Below are positions 17,401 to 23,873 of a stretch of DNA of 40,793 nt, piece after piece. The stretch comes from a virus. The translations under genes were made by a program, and so were the position numbers. The notes below the pieces were generated by a model, which saw nothing but the letters and a program-made list of their open reading frames with translations, did not search any database and had not been told where the DNA came from. Numbering within the stretch: position 1 is the first letter of the stretch; each line of letters starts with the position of its first letter. Where the stretch lies: IMG/VR virus record IMGVR_UViG_3300029914_000063, positions 1 to 40,793 of that record; one strand, written 5' to 3'.

Positions 17401-19299
17401 GTCATTGCCAAGCCCTTCGAGCTGCCATTCGCCGGCCTTGCGCTCGAGATCAGCAAGTTCCTTCCGCTTCGCTTCCAGCTCTGGGTCAGCCGAGGCGTGG
17501 GCGGCGTTCGCATTGCCGAGAATGCCTTCAGCGGCTAGGCGGGAGGCGCGATCGGCCTCCATGACACGAAGCTCCTCGCGCTTGACGTTCAAGAATGCAT
17601 TGGCGCCGTCTGCGGCTTCCTTCGACGCCGCGCCGTAGTGCTCGAGATTCTGCCACCCCTCGCGCGCGCGCGAGTTGAATATATCGAAATAATCACTGAG
17701 AAAACCAATGACCGGTAGCGCGACCATTGCCGCTACGCTGAAAGCGCTCAAACCTTCGACGAGCAACGGCATGAAGGCGCCGGCGATCTTCCCGTTGCGA
17801 CCAAGAACACTAGCCGACGCCGCCATTTCGCCGGCGCCCGAGGCAGCGGTCGCCTCCTTGAGCGCGGCTTGAGCAGCAAGCGATTCCTGTTCGGCGCGGG
17901 TCGCAGCCGCAACAGCAGCAGCAGCGACCTCCGCCTTGGCGGCCGCTTGCTCGGTCGTCATTAAAGCTCGGCTAGCCATGCTTTCGGCTAGGGCTGCCAG
18001 TCGGGTCGCCTCCGCCGCAGTCGCCGCGGCCTCGGCAGACGTTGCGGAAGCCACATCGGCCGTTGCGGCAGCGGCCGCCTGCGAGGCATAGAGCTTCTGC
18101 ATACCGGCCCACTGCGTCTGCGGCTTGGTCGCCGAGACCGTGGCCATGCCGGTCGCGATCTGCACCTGCATCGTCTTCATCAGCGTCATGACGCCGGTGA
18201 TCGACGAAGCAAAGGTGGTGAAGATGCCGCGAACCACCGAAATACCGAAGGCGATCGCTAGGGCTTCGCCAGCCGCCTCGATCTCCGTGTGAAACTTAGC
18301 GACGAGTTCGATACCCTCGCGCAGATCAAGAACGACGGAGGTCAGGGCCGAGCCCAGCTCATTGCCAAGGCCCTGCGCGATCCCGTGGCCGCCTGCGCCG
18401 CCAGCGAGGAACTCGTTGAAGTCCTTCATCTGTTGCTTGACGGTCTCGTAGAAGCCGTCGGCGTTCGGGAGACCGTCCGCACCGAGCGGCTTACCGACGC
18501 TCTGAATGGCGATGTCCTGGAGCAGTACCTTCATGCGGCCGATTTGACCGTTAAAGGTCTCCATCTGTCGTTGAGCGGCGCCGCCGAAGGCGCGCTCGAA
18601 CTCTAGCTGGAGGGCCTGGATGGTCGATTTGGCGTCGACGGTGCCGGTGTGAATGTCCGTCATCATCTCGCCGTAGGACTCGCCGACCGAACGAGCCATC
18701 AAGCGAGCGGCGCTAGGCACCGCCATCATCAACTGATTGCGCAGTTCCTTCATCTGCACAACGCCCTTGCCGGCCATTTCCTGAAAGGCCAGGGCGGCGC
18801 GACCAAGCTCGGCATCGCCGCCGCCGAACGCTGCCACCGCGTCAAGCAGCGACTGCATCGTGCCCTTCATAGGCTCGAGGCCGGCGGCGTTCAGTCGAAC
18901 GAAAGCGTCATGGATCGCGTTCAGCGAGAACGGCGCATCCTTGGCCATTTCGCGGAGCTTGGTGACGGAGGTCGTCGCCTCCTTGAGAGGATCCTGCGCC
19001 GTCGAGAGCGAGCGCATGATCGTAACCATGCGCTCGAACTCGGCGTTGACCCCGACGATCTGGCGAACCCAAGACGTGCTGACGGAGTCGATCATCCCCA
19101 TCGCCTGATGAGTCAGACCGAGAACGACGGTTACGTCTCGAAGCGTGGAAAGAAGGCTCTTGGAATTGCCCTCCAGAACTTTGATCGTGCTGCCGGCAGT
19201 CTTCGTCTTGGACTCGAAGACGTCAACGGCTTGTCCCGCCTGCGTAAGCTTGGACGTGAAGTCGTTGTCGTCTAGGTCGAGTTCAAAACTAAGGGCCAT
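14422..19299 (-). CDS. Tape measure protein with M15-type peptidase domain
   Basis: A 1625-residue, Ala/Gln/Lys-rich helical protein, the longest in the window. The N-terminus has the tape-measure signature (I-x-V...E-F-E-R-M-V-T-I-M-R-S-L...G-A-x2-A-R-L-M-A near 90-200). An Ala-rich membrane-like region with hydrophobic helix lies near 505-540. Near residues 1040-1090 is a VanY/M15-like Zn-peptidase motif: H-Y-K-G-E-A-V-D-I followed by S-H-L-H-L-D, giving two His and an Asp as ligands. This would nick peptidoglycan cross-links during DNA ejection. By the usual rule of about 0.15 nm per residue, the tail should be around 240 nm (inference). A Gly-rich segment precedes the C-terminus. Confidence 0.92.
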   Translation of the reverse strand: MALSFELDLDDNDFTSKLTQAGQAVDVFESKTKTAGSTIKVLEGNSKSLLSTLRDVTVVLGLTHQAMGMIDSVSTSWVRQIVGVNAEFERMVTIMRSLSTAQDPLKEATTSVTKLREMAKDAPFSLNAIHDAFVRLNAAGLEPMKGTMQSLLDAVAAFGGGDAELGRAALAFQEMAGKGVVQMKELRNQLMMAVPSAARLMARSVGESYGEMMTDIHTGTVDAKSTIQALQLEFERAFGGAAQRQMETFNGQIGRMKVLLQDIAIQSVGKPLGADGLPNADGFYETVKQQMKDFNEFLAGGAGGHGIAQGLGNELGSALTSVVLDLREGIELVAKFHTEIEAAGEALAIAFGISVVRGIFTTFASSITGVMTLMKTMQVQIATGMATVSATKPQTQWAGMQKLYASQAAAAATADVASATSAEAAATAAEATRLAALAESMASRALMTTEQAAAKAEVAAAAVAAATRAEQESLAAQAALKEATAASGAGEMAASASVLGRNGKIAGAFMPLLVEGLSAFSVAAMVALPVIGFLSDYFDIFNSRAREGWQNLEHYGAASKEAADGANAFLNVKREELRVMEADRASRLAAEGILGNANAAHASADPELEAKRKELADLERKAGEWQLEGLGNDAQRISAKAMQLVDADIQKIKLLYNQSSDAAAKAFDAQLKIINNAHQSAALATADYQTAQRDRVMSDYDSEIAKLEEYKAKAEEVRKTSTSPSDQMAADSFILNLEEREQALKTQRDEYAKQPMGFQLNKKVLPDDKLMEKASEEIQKLYASIDGYKAGIEGADASAEQLYQTWLRLGKAGDSHVGMVAEAIVQMKELKTQADDYENIISGGHKLEKDLTDLIDKDNNTIFDDLYGKLSGYEQIMARKARGEYPGQGGTTPDQLRLVAMREELDKAQKAAVDAGKALQDSFGVTLAQNITTVNDALNGTSSALLSIVNGTAKSGLFNQPAASLLNGSIMAGPRATAPSGPPPTDWAQGINFGNAGPFSAKTSPSDPLQDDVKSALHALEQMAGAFTITSTTQGDHAKDSEHYKGEAVDIAANNSMSGAQYIDLVTKAIEAGFTRVGVSDSHLHLDMGKTGAFADSGGEMGRAGMSVAQIDALVKQIAANRSVVNAPESETQKNDRLAETARTLQPQVEQANANKALMELFDKFSKMGDVKSLEAEGSGTELSKLIAWIKENGQKTSFGTNNSDDPRYQPFKDAASAADEAKKQADAFKTAITDAETAAKASAQKLVEGREALANDFTKLAHGADGASDALLKVREEGQRNVSKAVTAYGAGSPQAAQAQSEADQNSALQQDQDIMKAAEAAQKKTETYRESTMSQEQADVAKYNALAQEYQRDLANFTGTEEQKAVISKQFNAALAADWAAMQAKTPFAKQMQDWADSTKNLQQATSSFMNSAVDNLATQIMTGKANWASFAASIEKDLLEIAMKGAASGLLGGMGSLLGGGGGSKGAPMQLAGAVGGGSKMGGGGGGSKLTTLFGVATHHTGGIVGGASGMRYMSLASLMSSGSPFANAPRFHSGGIVGVDEVPIIAKKNEGVFTQEQMKALGRSNNQVTLHNNVIVNANGGRPEDNADLAAQVGAHVERIARSTVVDELRQQMRPGNLLFG

Positions 19300-19314
19300 A
19301 ACACGTCACCAGTC

Positions 19315-19731
19315 TCAAGCGTTCGAACCAACCGCCCTCATCGCCTTCAAAGCGGCGAGACCGGCACGATCGAGTTCTGAGACCATGGCCTCTGCCGCTC
19401 GGTCGATTTTAACCACCTCACCCATCTGATCGCGAAGAACGGTCATATACTGGCCGAATCCCTCGCCGGACTGCATCGAAGCCCCGATTTGGGCTGTTCT
19501 GATCGACTCCTCTGCCGCGAGACGATCGGTGTTTCGATGCAGAAGCCAGAACCGAGCAATCGGGAGAGAAAGTGTTTCCTGATCGCTCAGTCCGTAGAAC
19601 CGCATAACGCGACAGAACAGAAATCCGAAGTCTATTTCGGAGACGAAATCGGCTGAACCGCCACTCGTTCGATCAGCGTTGCCAGAGCGGGGTCGACCAC
19701 CGGCGGCGCGGCCGCCGGGACGGCCAAAGGG
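19315..19731 (-). CDS. Tail assembly chaperone GT, frameshift extension (T part)
   Basis: This frame is open from the slippery site at 19731-19725 down to a stop at 19315 and has no convincing independent start or ribosome site. It reads through a linker into I-D-F-G-F-L-F-C-R-V-M-R-F-Y-G-L-S-D-Q-E, then a helical region. It lies in the -1 frame relative to the G gene, as expected for a lambda gpG/gpGT pair. The GT fusion product recruits major tail protein to the tape measure and is not part of the finished virion. An ATG at 19605 inside this frame could give a shorter product but is unlikely. Confidence 0.8.
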   Translation of the reverse strand, partial: PFGRPGGRAAGGRPRSGNADRTSGGSADFVSEIDFGFLFCRVMRFYGLSDQETLSLPIARFWLLHRNTDRLAAEESIRTAQIGASMQSGEGFGQYMTVLRDQMGEVVKIDRAAEAMVSELDRAGLAALKAMRAVGSNA

Positions 19732-20075
19732 TGCGATGCAGCTTCGGCCTCGACCTCCTCGTCGGCCGTCTTTTCGCCGTTGTGCGAGCGCGCGAATTCC
19801 AGAATCTTGTTGAGCTTGACGAGCGGCATATCCTTGAGCATGTCAGCCGTCAGAGTCTTGAACGACCGCGTGATCATGTTGATGATCACGTTGGCTTCCG
19901 CCTCCATGTCGCCGGAGCCGGCGCGCAGCTCCTGCATCATCTTGGTGTTGGCGATCCAATCGCGCAGCGTGATCGGGGTCAGTTTGTGCTCGATCTGGTC
20001 GAGCTTGATGACAATGTTGTCCACTTCGACGTCGACTTCGTCGAGGTTGAGAAATTTCGTTTCCTTGCCGGCCAT
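19632..20075 (-). CDS. Tail assembly chaperone G
   Basis: A 147-residue protein in the position of lambda gpG, between major tail protein and tape measure. The N-terminal 100 residues are acidic and helical (L-T-P-I-T-L-R-D-W-I-A-N-T-K-M-M...L-N-K-I-L-E-F-A), and the C-terminal 40 are Ala/Pro-rich, a typical linker where ribosomes shift into the GT frame. G coats the tape measure during tail assembly. The gene lies downstream of an apparent terminator hairpin and a copy of the operator-family site. Confidence 0.82.
   Translation of the reverse strand: MAGKETKFLNLDEVDVEVDNIVIKLDQIEHKLTPITLRDWIANTKMMQELRAGSGDMEAEANVIINMITRSFKTLTADMLKDMPLVKLNKILEFARSHNGEKTADEEVEAEAASHPLAVPAAAPPVVDPALATLIERVAVQPISSPK
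19700..19731 (-). promoter_or_regulatory. Programmed -1 frameshift signal: slippery heptamer plus stem-loop
   Basis: On the minus strand the heptamer C-CCT-TTG (19731-19725) is in the G frame as X-XXY-YYZ. Six nucleotides later a perfect 8-bp GC stem (CCGGCGGC paired with GCCGCCGG, 19718-19700) closes on a 3-nt loop. The frame entered by a -1 shift is exactly that of the T part, open to 19315. The last pairing (TTG to TTT) is a wobble weakness compared with lambda's GGGAAAG. Confidence 0.75.
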
Positions 20076-20093
20076 GTGTCTTCTTGTCCCTTA

Positions 20094-20126
20094 ATGCAAA
20101 ACTGGCGCACCTTGCGATGCGCCAGT
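20094..20126 (-). terminator. Rho-independent-type terminator after the major tail protein
   Basis: On the minus strand ACTGGCGCA (20126-20118) pairs perfectly with TGCGCCAGT (20109-20101) around an 8-nt loop, followed by TTTGCATT (20100-20093); the last stem T makes a four-T run. It lies between the major tail protein stop and the G start, where transcript dosage should drop. The top of the stem overlaps an operator-family site by 3 bp. Confidence 0.65.
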
Positions 20127-20137
20127 CAATATTGACT
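20124..20137 (-). promoter_or_regulatory. Operator-family site, perfect palindrome AGTCAATATTGACT
   Basis: An exact two-fold symmetric copy of the site, 24 nt after the major tail protein stop, 48 nt before the G start and fused to the terminator stem. No -10 box abuts it on the minus strand, unlike other copies, so here it may act as a transcription roadblock or belong to a promoter not recognised. Confidence 0.55.
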
Positions 20138-20160
20138 TACTCCGAGTCGAAAGACAAGGA

Positions 20161-21015
20161 TTAAGCGGCAGTCATGTCGCCGACGACGAACAGGTCGCCG
20201 GTGTTCGGATCCGGGTAGCCGGAGAAGGAGACGTCGTAGATGCGCTCCTTGTCGATTTGGTAAGCGAACTTCAGGCCGCCGGCGGTCGCCGCGAGCGGAA
20301 TGTTGAAGTCCTCGGCGCGGTCGGTGTCGGCGTTGACCTGCGGATGCAGGGTGAGCATCTTGGCGATCGCCAGGAGCGACGTGCCAATACCGGTCGGGAC
20401 GATGACCTTCTGCTTGGTTGCGAGCACGCCGCCAGCCAGTGTCGCGCCCGAGACCGTCAGGCTGGTGCCGGACTTGACGAGCGTGATGGAGTTGTACGAG
20501 TAGAACGACGTGTCGTAGGCTGCGGCGGTCAGGGTCACGACGCCCAAGGCGCTGGTCGCAACGACCATAACCGAAGCATCGTCGATGGCGTTGATCGCCG
20601 CGGCAAGCAAGGCGGCCTGCGTGGTGGCATCGGCACCGATGCCGAACTGGTTCGCGGCGGCGGGCGCGGTCGCGGCCGTGAAGACGACGCCGTCAATCGA
20701 GATGGAGTCGCCGACGGTCGCAACGGTCGAGAAAGTCGCGGTGCCGGAAGCCTTGGTGGCGCCAGTTTCGACGATCGAGGCGCCGGGCATGATCTTGACC
20801 AGGTTGTCGAGGGTCGTTTCCGCGAGCGGAACCTTGACCGTGACGGTGCGGCCCATGATGACCTCGTTGACCACCGATTTGCCGAACTGATCGACCATGA
20901 CCTGATGCGTATCGGTCTTCACCTCAACGTCGACGCCGCCCTGGGTGTAACCCAGATCCTGGCCACCGAAGAAGACGCGGCAGACACCGAGCCGAACGTT
21001 ATTCGTGTTGCTCAC
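20161..21015 (-). CDS. Major tail (tube) protein
   Basis: A 284-residue protein from GTG 21015 with AAGGA 7 nt upstream. N-terminal (about 1-90) and C-terminal (about 215-284) parts form the tube domain (G-Y-T-Q-G-G-V-D-V-E-V-K-T-D...; F-N-I-P-L-A-A-T...Y-D-V-S-F-S-G-Y-P-D-P). Between them is an inserted module (G-D-S-I-S-I-D-G-V-V-F-T-A...N-Q-F-G-I-G...A-A-I-N-A), a repeat type often found in phage and flagellar surface proteins. Position between tail terminator and G/GT, a strong two-site promoter, and a downstream terminator all fit the most abundant tail protein. Confidence 0.85.
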   Translation of the reverse strand: MSNTNNVRLGVCRVFFGGQDLGYTQGGVDVEVKTDTHQVMVDQFGKSVVNEVIMGRTVTVKVPLAETTLDNLVKIMPGASIVETGATKASGTATFSTVATVGDSISIDGVVFTAATAPAAANQFGIGADATTQAALLAAAINAIDDASVMVVATSALGVVTLTAAAYDTSFYSYNSITLVKSGTSLTVSGATLAGGVLATKQKVIVPTGIGTSLLAIAKMLTLHPQVNADTDRAEDFNIPLAATAGGLKFAYQIDKERIYDVSFSGYPDPNTGDLFVVGDMTAA

Positions 21016-21031
21016 GGTGATTTCCTTCGAA

Positions 21032-21096
21032 AAGATACGTCAAAACTGACTGTGGAGAATTATAGCCATGATGGGCGAGAAAAGTCAAAGCTGATT
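21032..21096 (-). promoter_or_regulatory. Two-operator promoter of the major tail protein gene
   Basis: Minus strand: AATCAGCTTTGACT (21096-21083) supplies the -35 TTGACT, then an 18-bp spacer, then a perfect TATAAT (21064-21059). A second site AGTCAGTTTTGACG (21051-21038) starts 7 nt after the -10, over the expected transcription start, and is itself followed by TATCTT (21037-21032). Site centres are 45 bp apart. The start codon is 22 nt from the second site. Confidence 0.75.
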
Positions 21097-21100
21097 TAAC

Positions 21101-21505
21101 TCAGATCATGATGTAGTGGGCCTTGATGTTGCAAGCCCACTCGTACTCGTTACCCTGTGTTCGCGGGTAGACGACCGGCCGCGTCAGCGGGAAACACTGA
21201 AGAACGCGCATCAGGACGTCGCCGCTGACGGGATCCGTGAAAGTCCGGTTGTAGAAGGTCAGCGCGTTGTTGATCAGCAGCGACTGAGCGTCGCCGAAAG
21301 CGTGATCCTTGGAGCGCAGAATCGCCTGAAAACTGCCTTTGTAAAAGCCGATGATATAGTGGTTGACCGGGATGCCATCCATCGGCAGCTTCAGCAGGAT
21401 GCCCTGCGTGCAGGTCTCCGGGATGTGATGCTCGAAGATGTCAACGCCAAGCGCCGTCGCCAGGTTGGCCTCAATCAGAACTTCGGCGATGCAGTCAAGA
21501 TTCAC
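21101..21505 (-). CDS. Tail terminator / completion protein
   Basis: A 134-residue protein from GTG 21505, overlapping the upstream stop as GTGA. The fold pattern (N-L-D-C-I-A-E-V-L-I-E-A-N-L...G-I-L-L-K-L-P...Y-I-I-G-F-Y-K-G-S-F-Q-A-I-L-R-S...A-x-S-L-L-I-N-N-A-L...L-x-R-P-V-V-Y-P-R-T-Q-G-N-E-Y-E-W) fits small tail terminator proteins of the lambda gpU / minor-tail group: alternating strands and a middle helix, located just before the major tail protein. Assignment is by position and size more than by sequence. Confidence 0.6.
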   Translation of the reverse strand: MNLDCIAEVLIEANLATALGVDIFEHHIPETCTQGILLKLPMDGIPVNHYIIGFYKGSFQAILRSKDHAFGDAQSLLINNALTFYNRTFTDPVSGDVLMRVLQCFPLTRPVVYPRTQGNEYEWACNIKAHYIMI

Positions 21506-21948
21506 TTCCCCTCCTCCGCCATCGTCTGGGATGTGACTTCGATCAGCGCCGCCTCGAGCTTCGGCTCTTGCTCGGCCACCGCCCGGTCGATGAAATGCTC
21601 GCCGATATAGACGCCTGGATTGGCGTTTCGCTTGGCGATCGTGCCGGGACCGGGGTGCATCGAGGAGTAGTTCTCGTCGATCTCAGAGGCGTAGGCGTCC
21701 ACGTCGATGCCGCCGAACTCGCCGCCGGCGACGATGTCGATCGCCAGGCGGCCGCGACCCTCATAGGTCGTCTCCTGATGGATCGAGTCCTCCAGGTTGC
21801 CAAGATCCACCGGGCAGAACAGCTTGGCGCGCTCGACGATCTTGTCCGCAGCACGGTGCATCACCTTACGGCCGTTCTCCGGGACCTTGTCGGCGATGTT
21901 GCGCAGAGCTGTCCGCAATGCGTCGGCGCCATAGAGCTTCCCGCCCAT
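21502..21948 (-). CDS. HK97 gp10-like tail completion protein
   Basis: A 148-residue protein. ATG 21948 is preferred because it overlaps the upstream stop as TAATG; a longer start at 21975 would run deep into the neighbour. The N-terminal G-A-D-A-L-R-T-A-L-R-N-I...R-K-V-M-H-R-A-A-D-K-I-V-E-R-A-K and following C-P-V-D-L-G-N-L-E-D-S-I are hallmarks of the HK97 gp10 family (P-V-x-T-G-x-L-x-x-S). These proteins complete the head-proximal end of the tail. Confidence 0.8.
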   Translation of the reverse strand: MGGKLYGADALRTALRNIADKVPENGRKVMHRAADKIVERAKLFCPVDLGNLEDSIHQETTYEGRGRLAIDIVAGGEFGGIDVDAYASEIDENYSSMHPGPGTIAKRNANPGVYIGEHFIDRAVAEQEPKLEAALIEVTSQTMAEEGK

Positions 21949-22298
21949 TACTGGCTCCCAGCTTCGAAGGTGCATTCGTAGTGGTCGAGATTGCCAGCGA
22001 TGCTGATTCGCGGCTGGACCGAGATGCAGCGCAGCGAGACGCCGAGAATGACAAATTTGTCGCCCTCGGTAATCTGTACGCTTGACGGGAATAGGATCAT
22101 GGCCGGCTCGATGAGTTCATCCGCCTCGCCGCGCGAGGCCGATCCCGTCGATCGGATTGGCGTCTTCTGAACCGTCGGCTCGAGCTTGACGATAGCGCAC
22201 GGGACAACAGCCGCCTCGCCATCATAGATCGCCTGGCCAAATTTATCCGTGCCTGCGGTGTATGACGTCAAAAGACCGGTCGTGTTGGGGAGGAACAC
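21948..22298 (-). CDS. Head-tail connector / head closure protein
   Basis: A 116-residue beta-rich protein from GTG 22298, starting 2 nt after the upstream stop. Position between the adaptor-like protein and the gp10-like protein is that of head closure proteins (SPP1 gp16 / HK97 gp7 class). Strand-rich sequence (A-I-V-K-L-E-P...G-D-K-F-V-I-L-G-V-S-L-R-C-I) fits a small barrel. No diagnostic motif was found, so the assignment is positional. Confidence 0.5.
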   Translation of the reverse strand: MFLPNTTGLLTSYTAGTDKFGQAIYDGEAAVVPCAIVKLEPTVQKTPIRSTGSASRGEADELIEPAMILFPSSVQITEGDKFVILGVSLRCISVQPRISIAGNLDHYECTFEAGSQ

Positions 22299-22300
22299 GA

Positions 22301-23170
22301 TCAGCTCCGAGTGATGGTGTATTTGATGTCGACGTAGCCTTGGATGAAGGCGAGCGCCGCGCGCGAGACGCCTAGATCGAGCGGCTGAACGTTGCGAAAG
22401 GTAGTGTTCGACTCGCCAATGCGCTCGGATAGAATGCCGGAGGCCCGGCGCTGCGCGTAGACGTCGTTGGCGAGGATCTGATCGGCCTCGACGACCTGCG
22501 CGTTGCGCATCGCCTGGCGGAAGATCTCAGGATAATAGCTGTACCAGCGCTGCGTCGTCATCGCCGTCCACAGACGCGGGATGATGATCTCGTTGCGGCT
22601 GTCGAACCAGTTCAGATAGTTCTGAGCGTCCGGGTCGCGCGGCCAGCGCACGAAATAGCCAAGTTTGGTCAACCGCAGCCAGGCCGTCGACATGGCGTTG
22701 ATGCGATCCTGCTCAGTCGCCGTCGGAAAGGCCGTGAGGTTGGGGAGATTGCTCGCGGTCAGAAGCGCCAGATTGTAGGTCTGAAACGAGTTCTGAAGCA
22801 GGACGAGCTGAGCGTCGCTCGCCCGAAGAATGTATTGGATTTTGCTGACGAAAGCGCCGGTGGGCGTCGTCATGGTGAGCTGAATCTCACGCAGACCAGA
22901 GACCGTGATGATCAGGTTGCCGCTCTGAGTCCCGTCATTGATGTTGGGCGCAGGGCCGGCGAGCTGATTGCAGACTTCCGGGACGCTGATGAGGACCGAA
23001 GTGTCGGTGCTTCCCGGCGCCGCAAGCGCGGTCGTGTCCTGAACGATGTTCTCCAGCTCATCGAGCACTCGATAGGCAAGCGTCATCCCCGCCGGCGAAA
23101 TGGCGGCGCCGTTCATGTCTACGAACGGGATCGTTACGGCGACCAATGCGCCAGCGGGGTAGCTGTTCAT
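22301..23170 (-). CDS. Head-associated protein, probable connector/adaptor
   Basis: A 289-residue protein. The N-terminal 110 residues are strand-rich and resemble an Ig-like domain (Y-P-A-G-A-L-V-A-V-T-I-P-F-V-D-M-N-G...), and the rest is helical with many Trp/Tyr/Arg (A-W-L-R-L-T-K-L-G-Y-F-V-R-W-P-R). It starts 9 nt after the preceding stop. In head-to-tail gene order this is where an adaptor or decoration-adaptor fusion sits. Family not recognised with certainty. Confidence 0.45.
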   Translation of the reverse strand: MNSYPAGALVAVTIPFVDMNGAAISPAGMTLAYRVLDELENIVQDTTALAAPGSTDTSVLISVPEVCNQLAGPAPNINDGTQSGNLIITVSGLREIQLTMTTPTGAFVSKIQYILRASDAQLVLLQNSFQTYNLALLTASNLPNLTAFPTATEQDRINAMSTAWLRLTKLGYFVRWPRDPDAQNYLNWFDSRNEIIIPRLWTAMTTQRWYSYYPEIFRQAMRNAQVVEADQILANDVYAQRRASGILSERIGESNTTFRNVQPLDLGVSRAALAFIQGYVDIKYTITRS

Positions 23171-23179
23171 GGCGATCGA

Positions 23180-23785
23180 TTACTCGGTGATCACGGGAGC
23201 GGACTTCTTGGCGAGTTGCTGAGCGTTGAGGATGTTCTCGATCAGATCGGGGATCGAGCGCGCCTTGACGCCATAGGGCAAAGCCACGTCCCGGAGACCC
23301 TGAATGCCCTTCTTCTCGACGAGGACGCACAGCTCTTCGTATGTGTAGAAGATCGTCTCTTGCTTGGCTTCGAGATCGCCGGATGCAACCAGCACCGCAG
23401 CGTCAGCCTCGAGCTGCTCCTGCTTGGTGACAGTGGCGTGTTCCAGATGCACCGCAACCGGCATACGCGCCGTGCGAGCGTCGATCATGCGCTGTTGCGG
23501 GCCGATCGAGTCGCCAGTCTCGGCGTCGACGGCGCGAATCTGAGTGCAGATGCGATCCGAGAACGTCTCGGGGATCGCCACATCGGACAGACCGTCAGTG
23601 AAGTCCACGCCACCGAAGTTGCCGGTATAGGTTTCCCAGCCCTTCTGGACGATGCGAATGCGCCGGGGCTCCCGACTGTCGGGAATCGGAACGGGCGGGC
23701 GGTGAACGCGGGGTTGACCGGTTGTAACGGCCGGCTCCTGGGTCTGGCCGTTTCCGCTAAGAGCGGCTCGACGAGTGAGGGTCAC
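23180..23785 (-). CDS. Head protein with C-terminal SAP/HeH-like segment
   Basis: A 201-residue protein from GTG 23785 with GGAGA upstream. The first 60 residues are Pro/Arg-rich and probably disordered. The last 45 (Y-E-E-L-C-V-L-V-E-K-K-G-I-Q-G-L-R-D-V-A...D-L-I-E-N-I-L) look like a helix-extended-loop-helix (HeH/SAP) nucleic-acid-binding motif, as in small head-associated phage proteins. It is the first gene after the major capsid terminator and has its own promoter overlapping that terminator. Exact role unknown. Confidence 0.5.
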   Translation of the reverse strand: MTLTRRAALSGNGQTQEPAVTTGQPRVHRPPVPIPDSREPRRIRIVQKGWETYTGNFGGVDFTDGLSDVAIPETFSDRICTQIRAVDAETGDSIGPQQRMIDARTARMPVAVHLEHATVTKQEQLEADAAVLVASGDLEAKQETIFYTYEELCVLVEKKGIQGLRDVALPYGVKARSIPDLIENILNAQQLAKKSAPVITE

Positions 23786-23810
23786 AAAATTCTCCGTTTA
23801 TCTCTCGGCC

Positions 23811-23842
23811 CATAAAGCAAAGGGCGGGATTGCTCCCGCCCT
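23811..23842 (-). terminator. Strong intrinsic terminator after the major capsid gene
   Basis: On the minus strand AGGGCGGGA (23842-23834), tetraloop GCAA, then TCCCGCCCT (23829-23821): a perfect 9-bp GC stem followed by TTGCTTTATG. It begins 32 nt after the major capsid stop, limiting read-through from the capsid promoter. Confidence 0.85.
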
Positions 23843-23871
23843 AAGATAGATCAATCTTGACTGATTGCCAA
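23843..23871 (-). promoter_or_regulatory. Promoter with operator in its spacer, abutting the capsid terminator
   Basis: Minus strand: TTGGCA (23871-23866), 17-bp spacer, TATCTT (23848-23843). The spacer ends with AGTCAAGATTGATC (23862-23849), one mismatch from consensus. The first base of the terminator stem follows the -10 directly, so the predicted start point falls inside the 5' arm. Transcripts from this promoter would lack a full hairpin, while read-through from upstream would be terminated. Confidence 0.7.
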
Positions 23872-23873
23872 GA

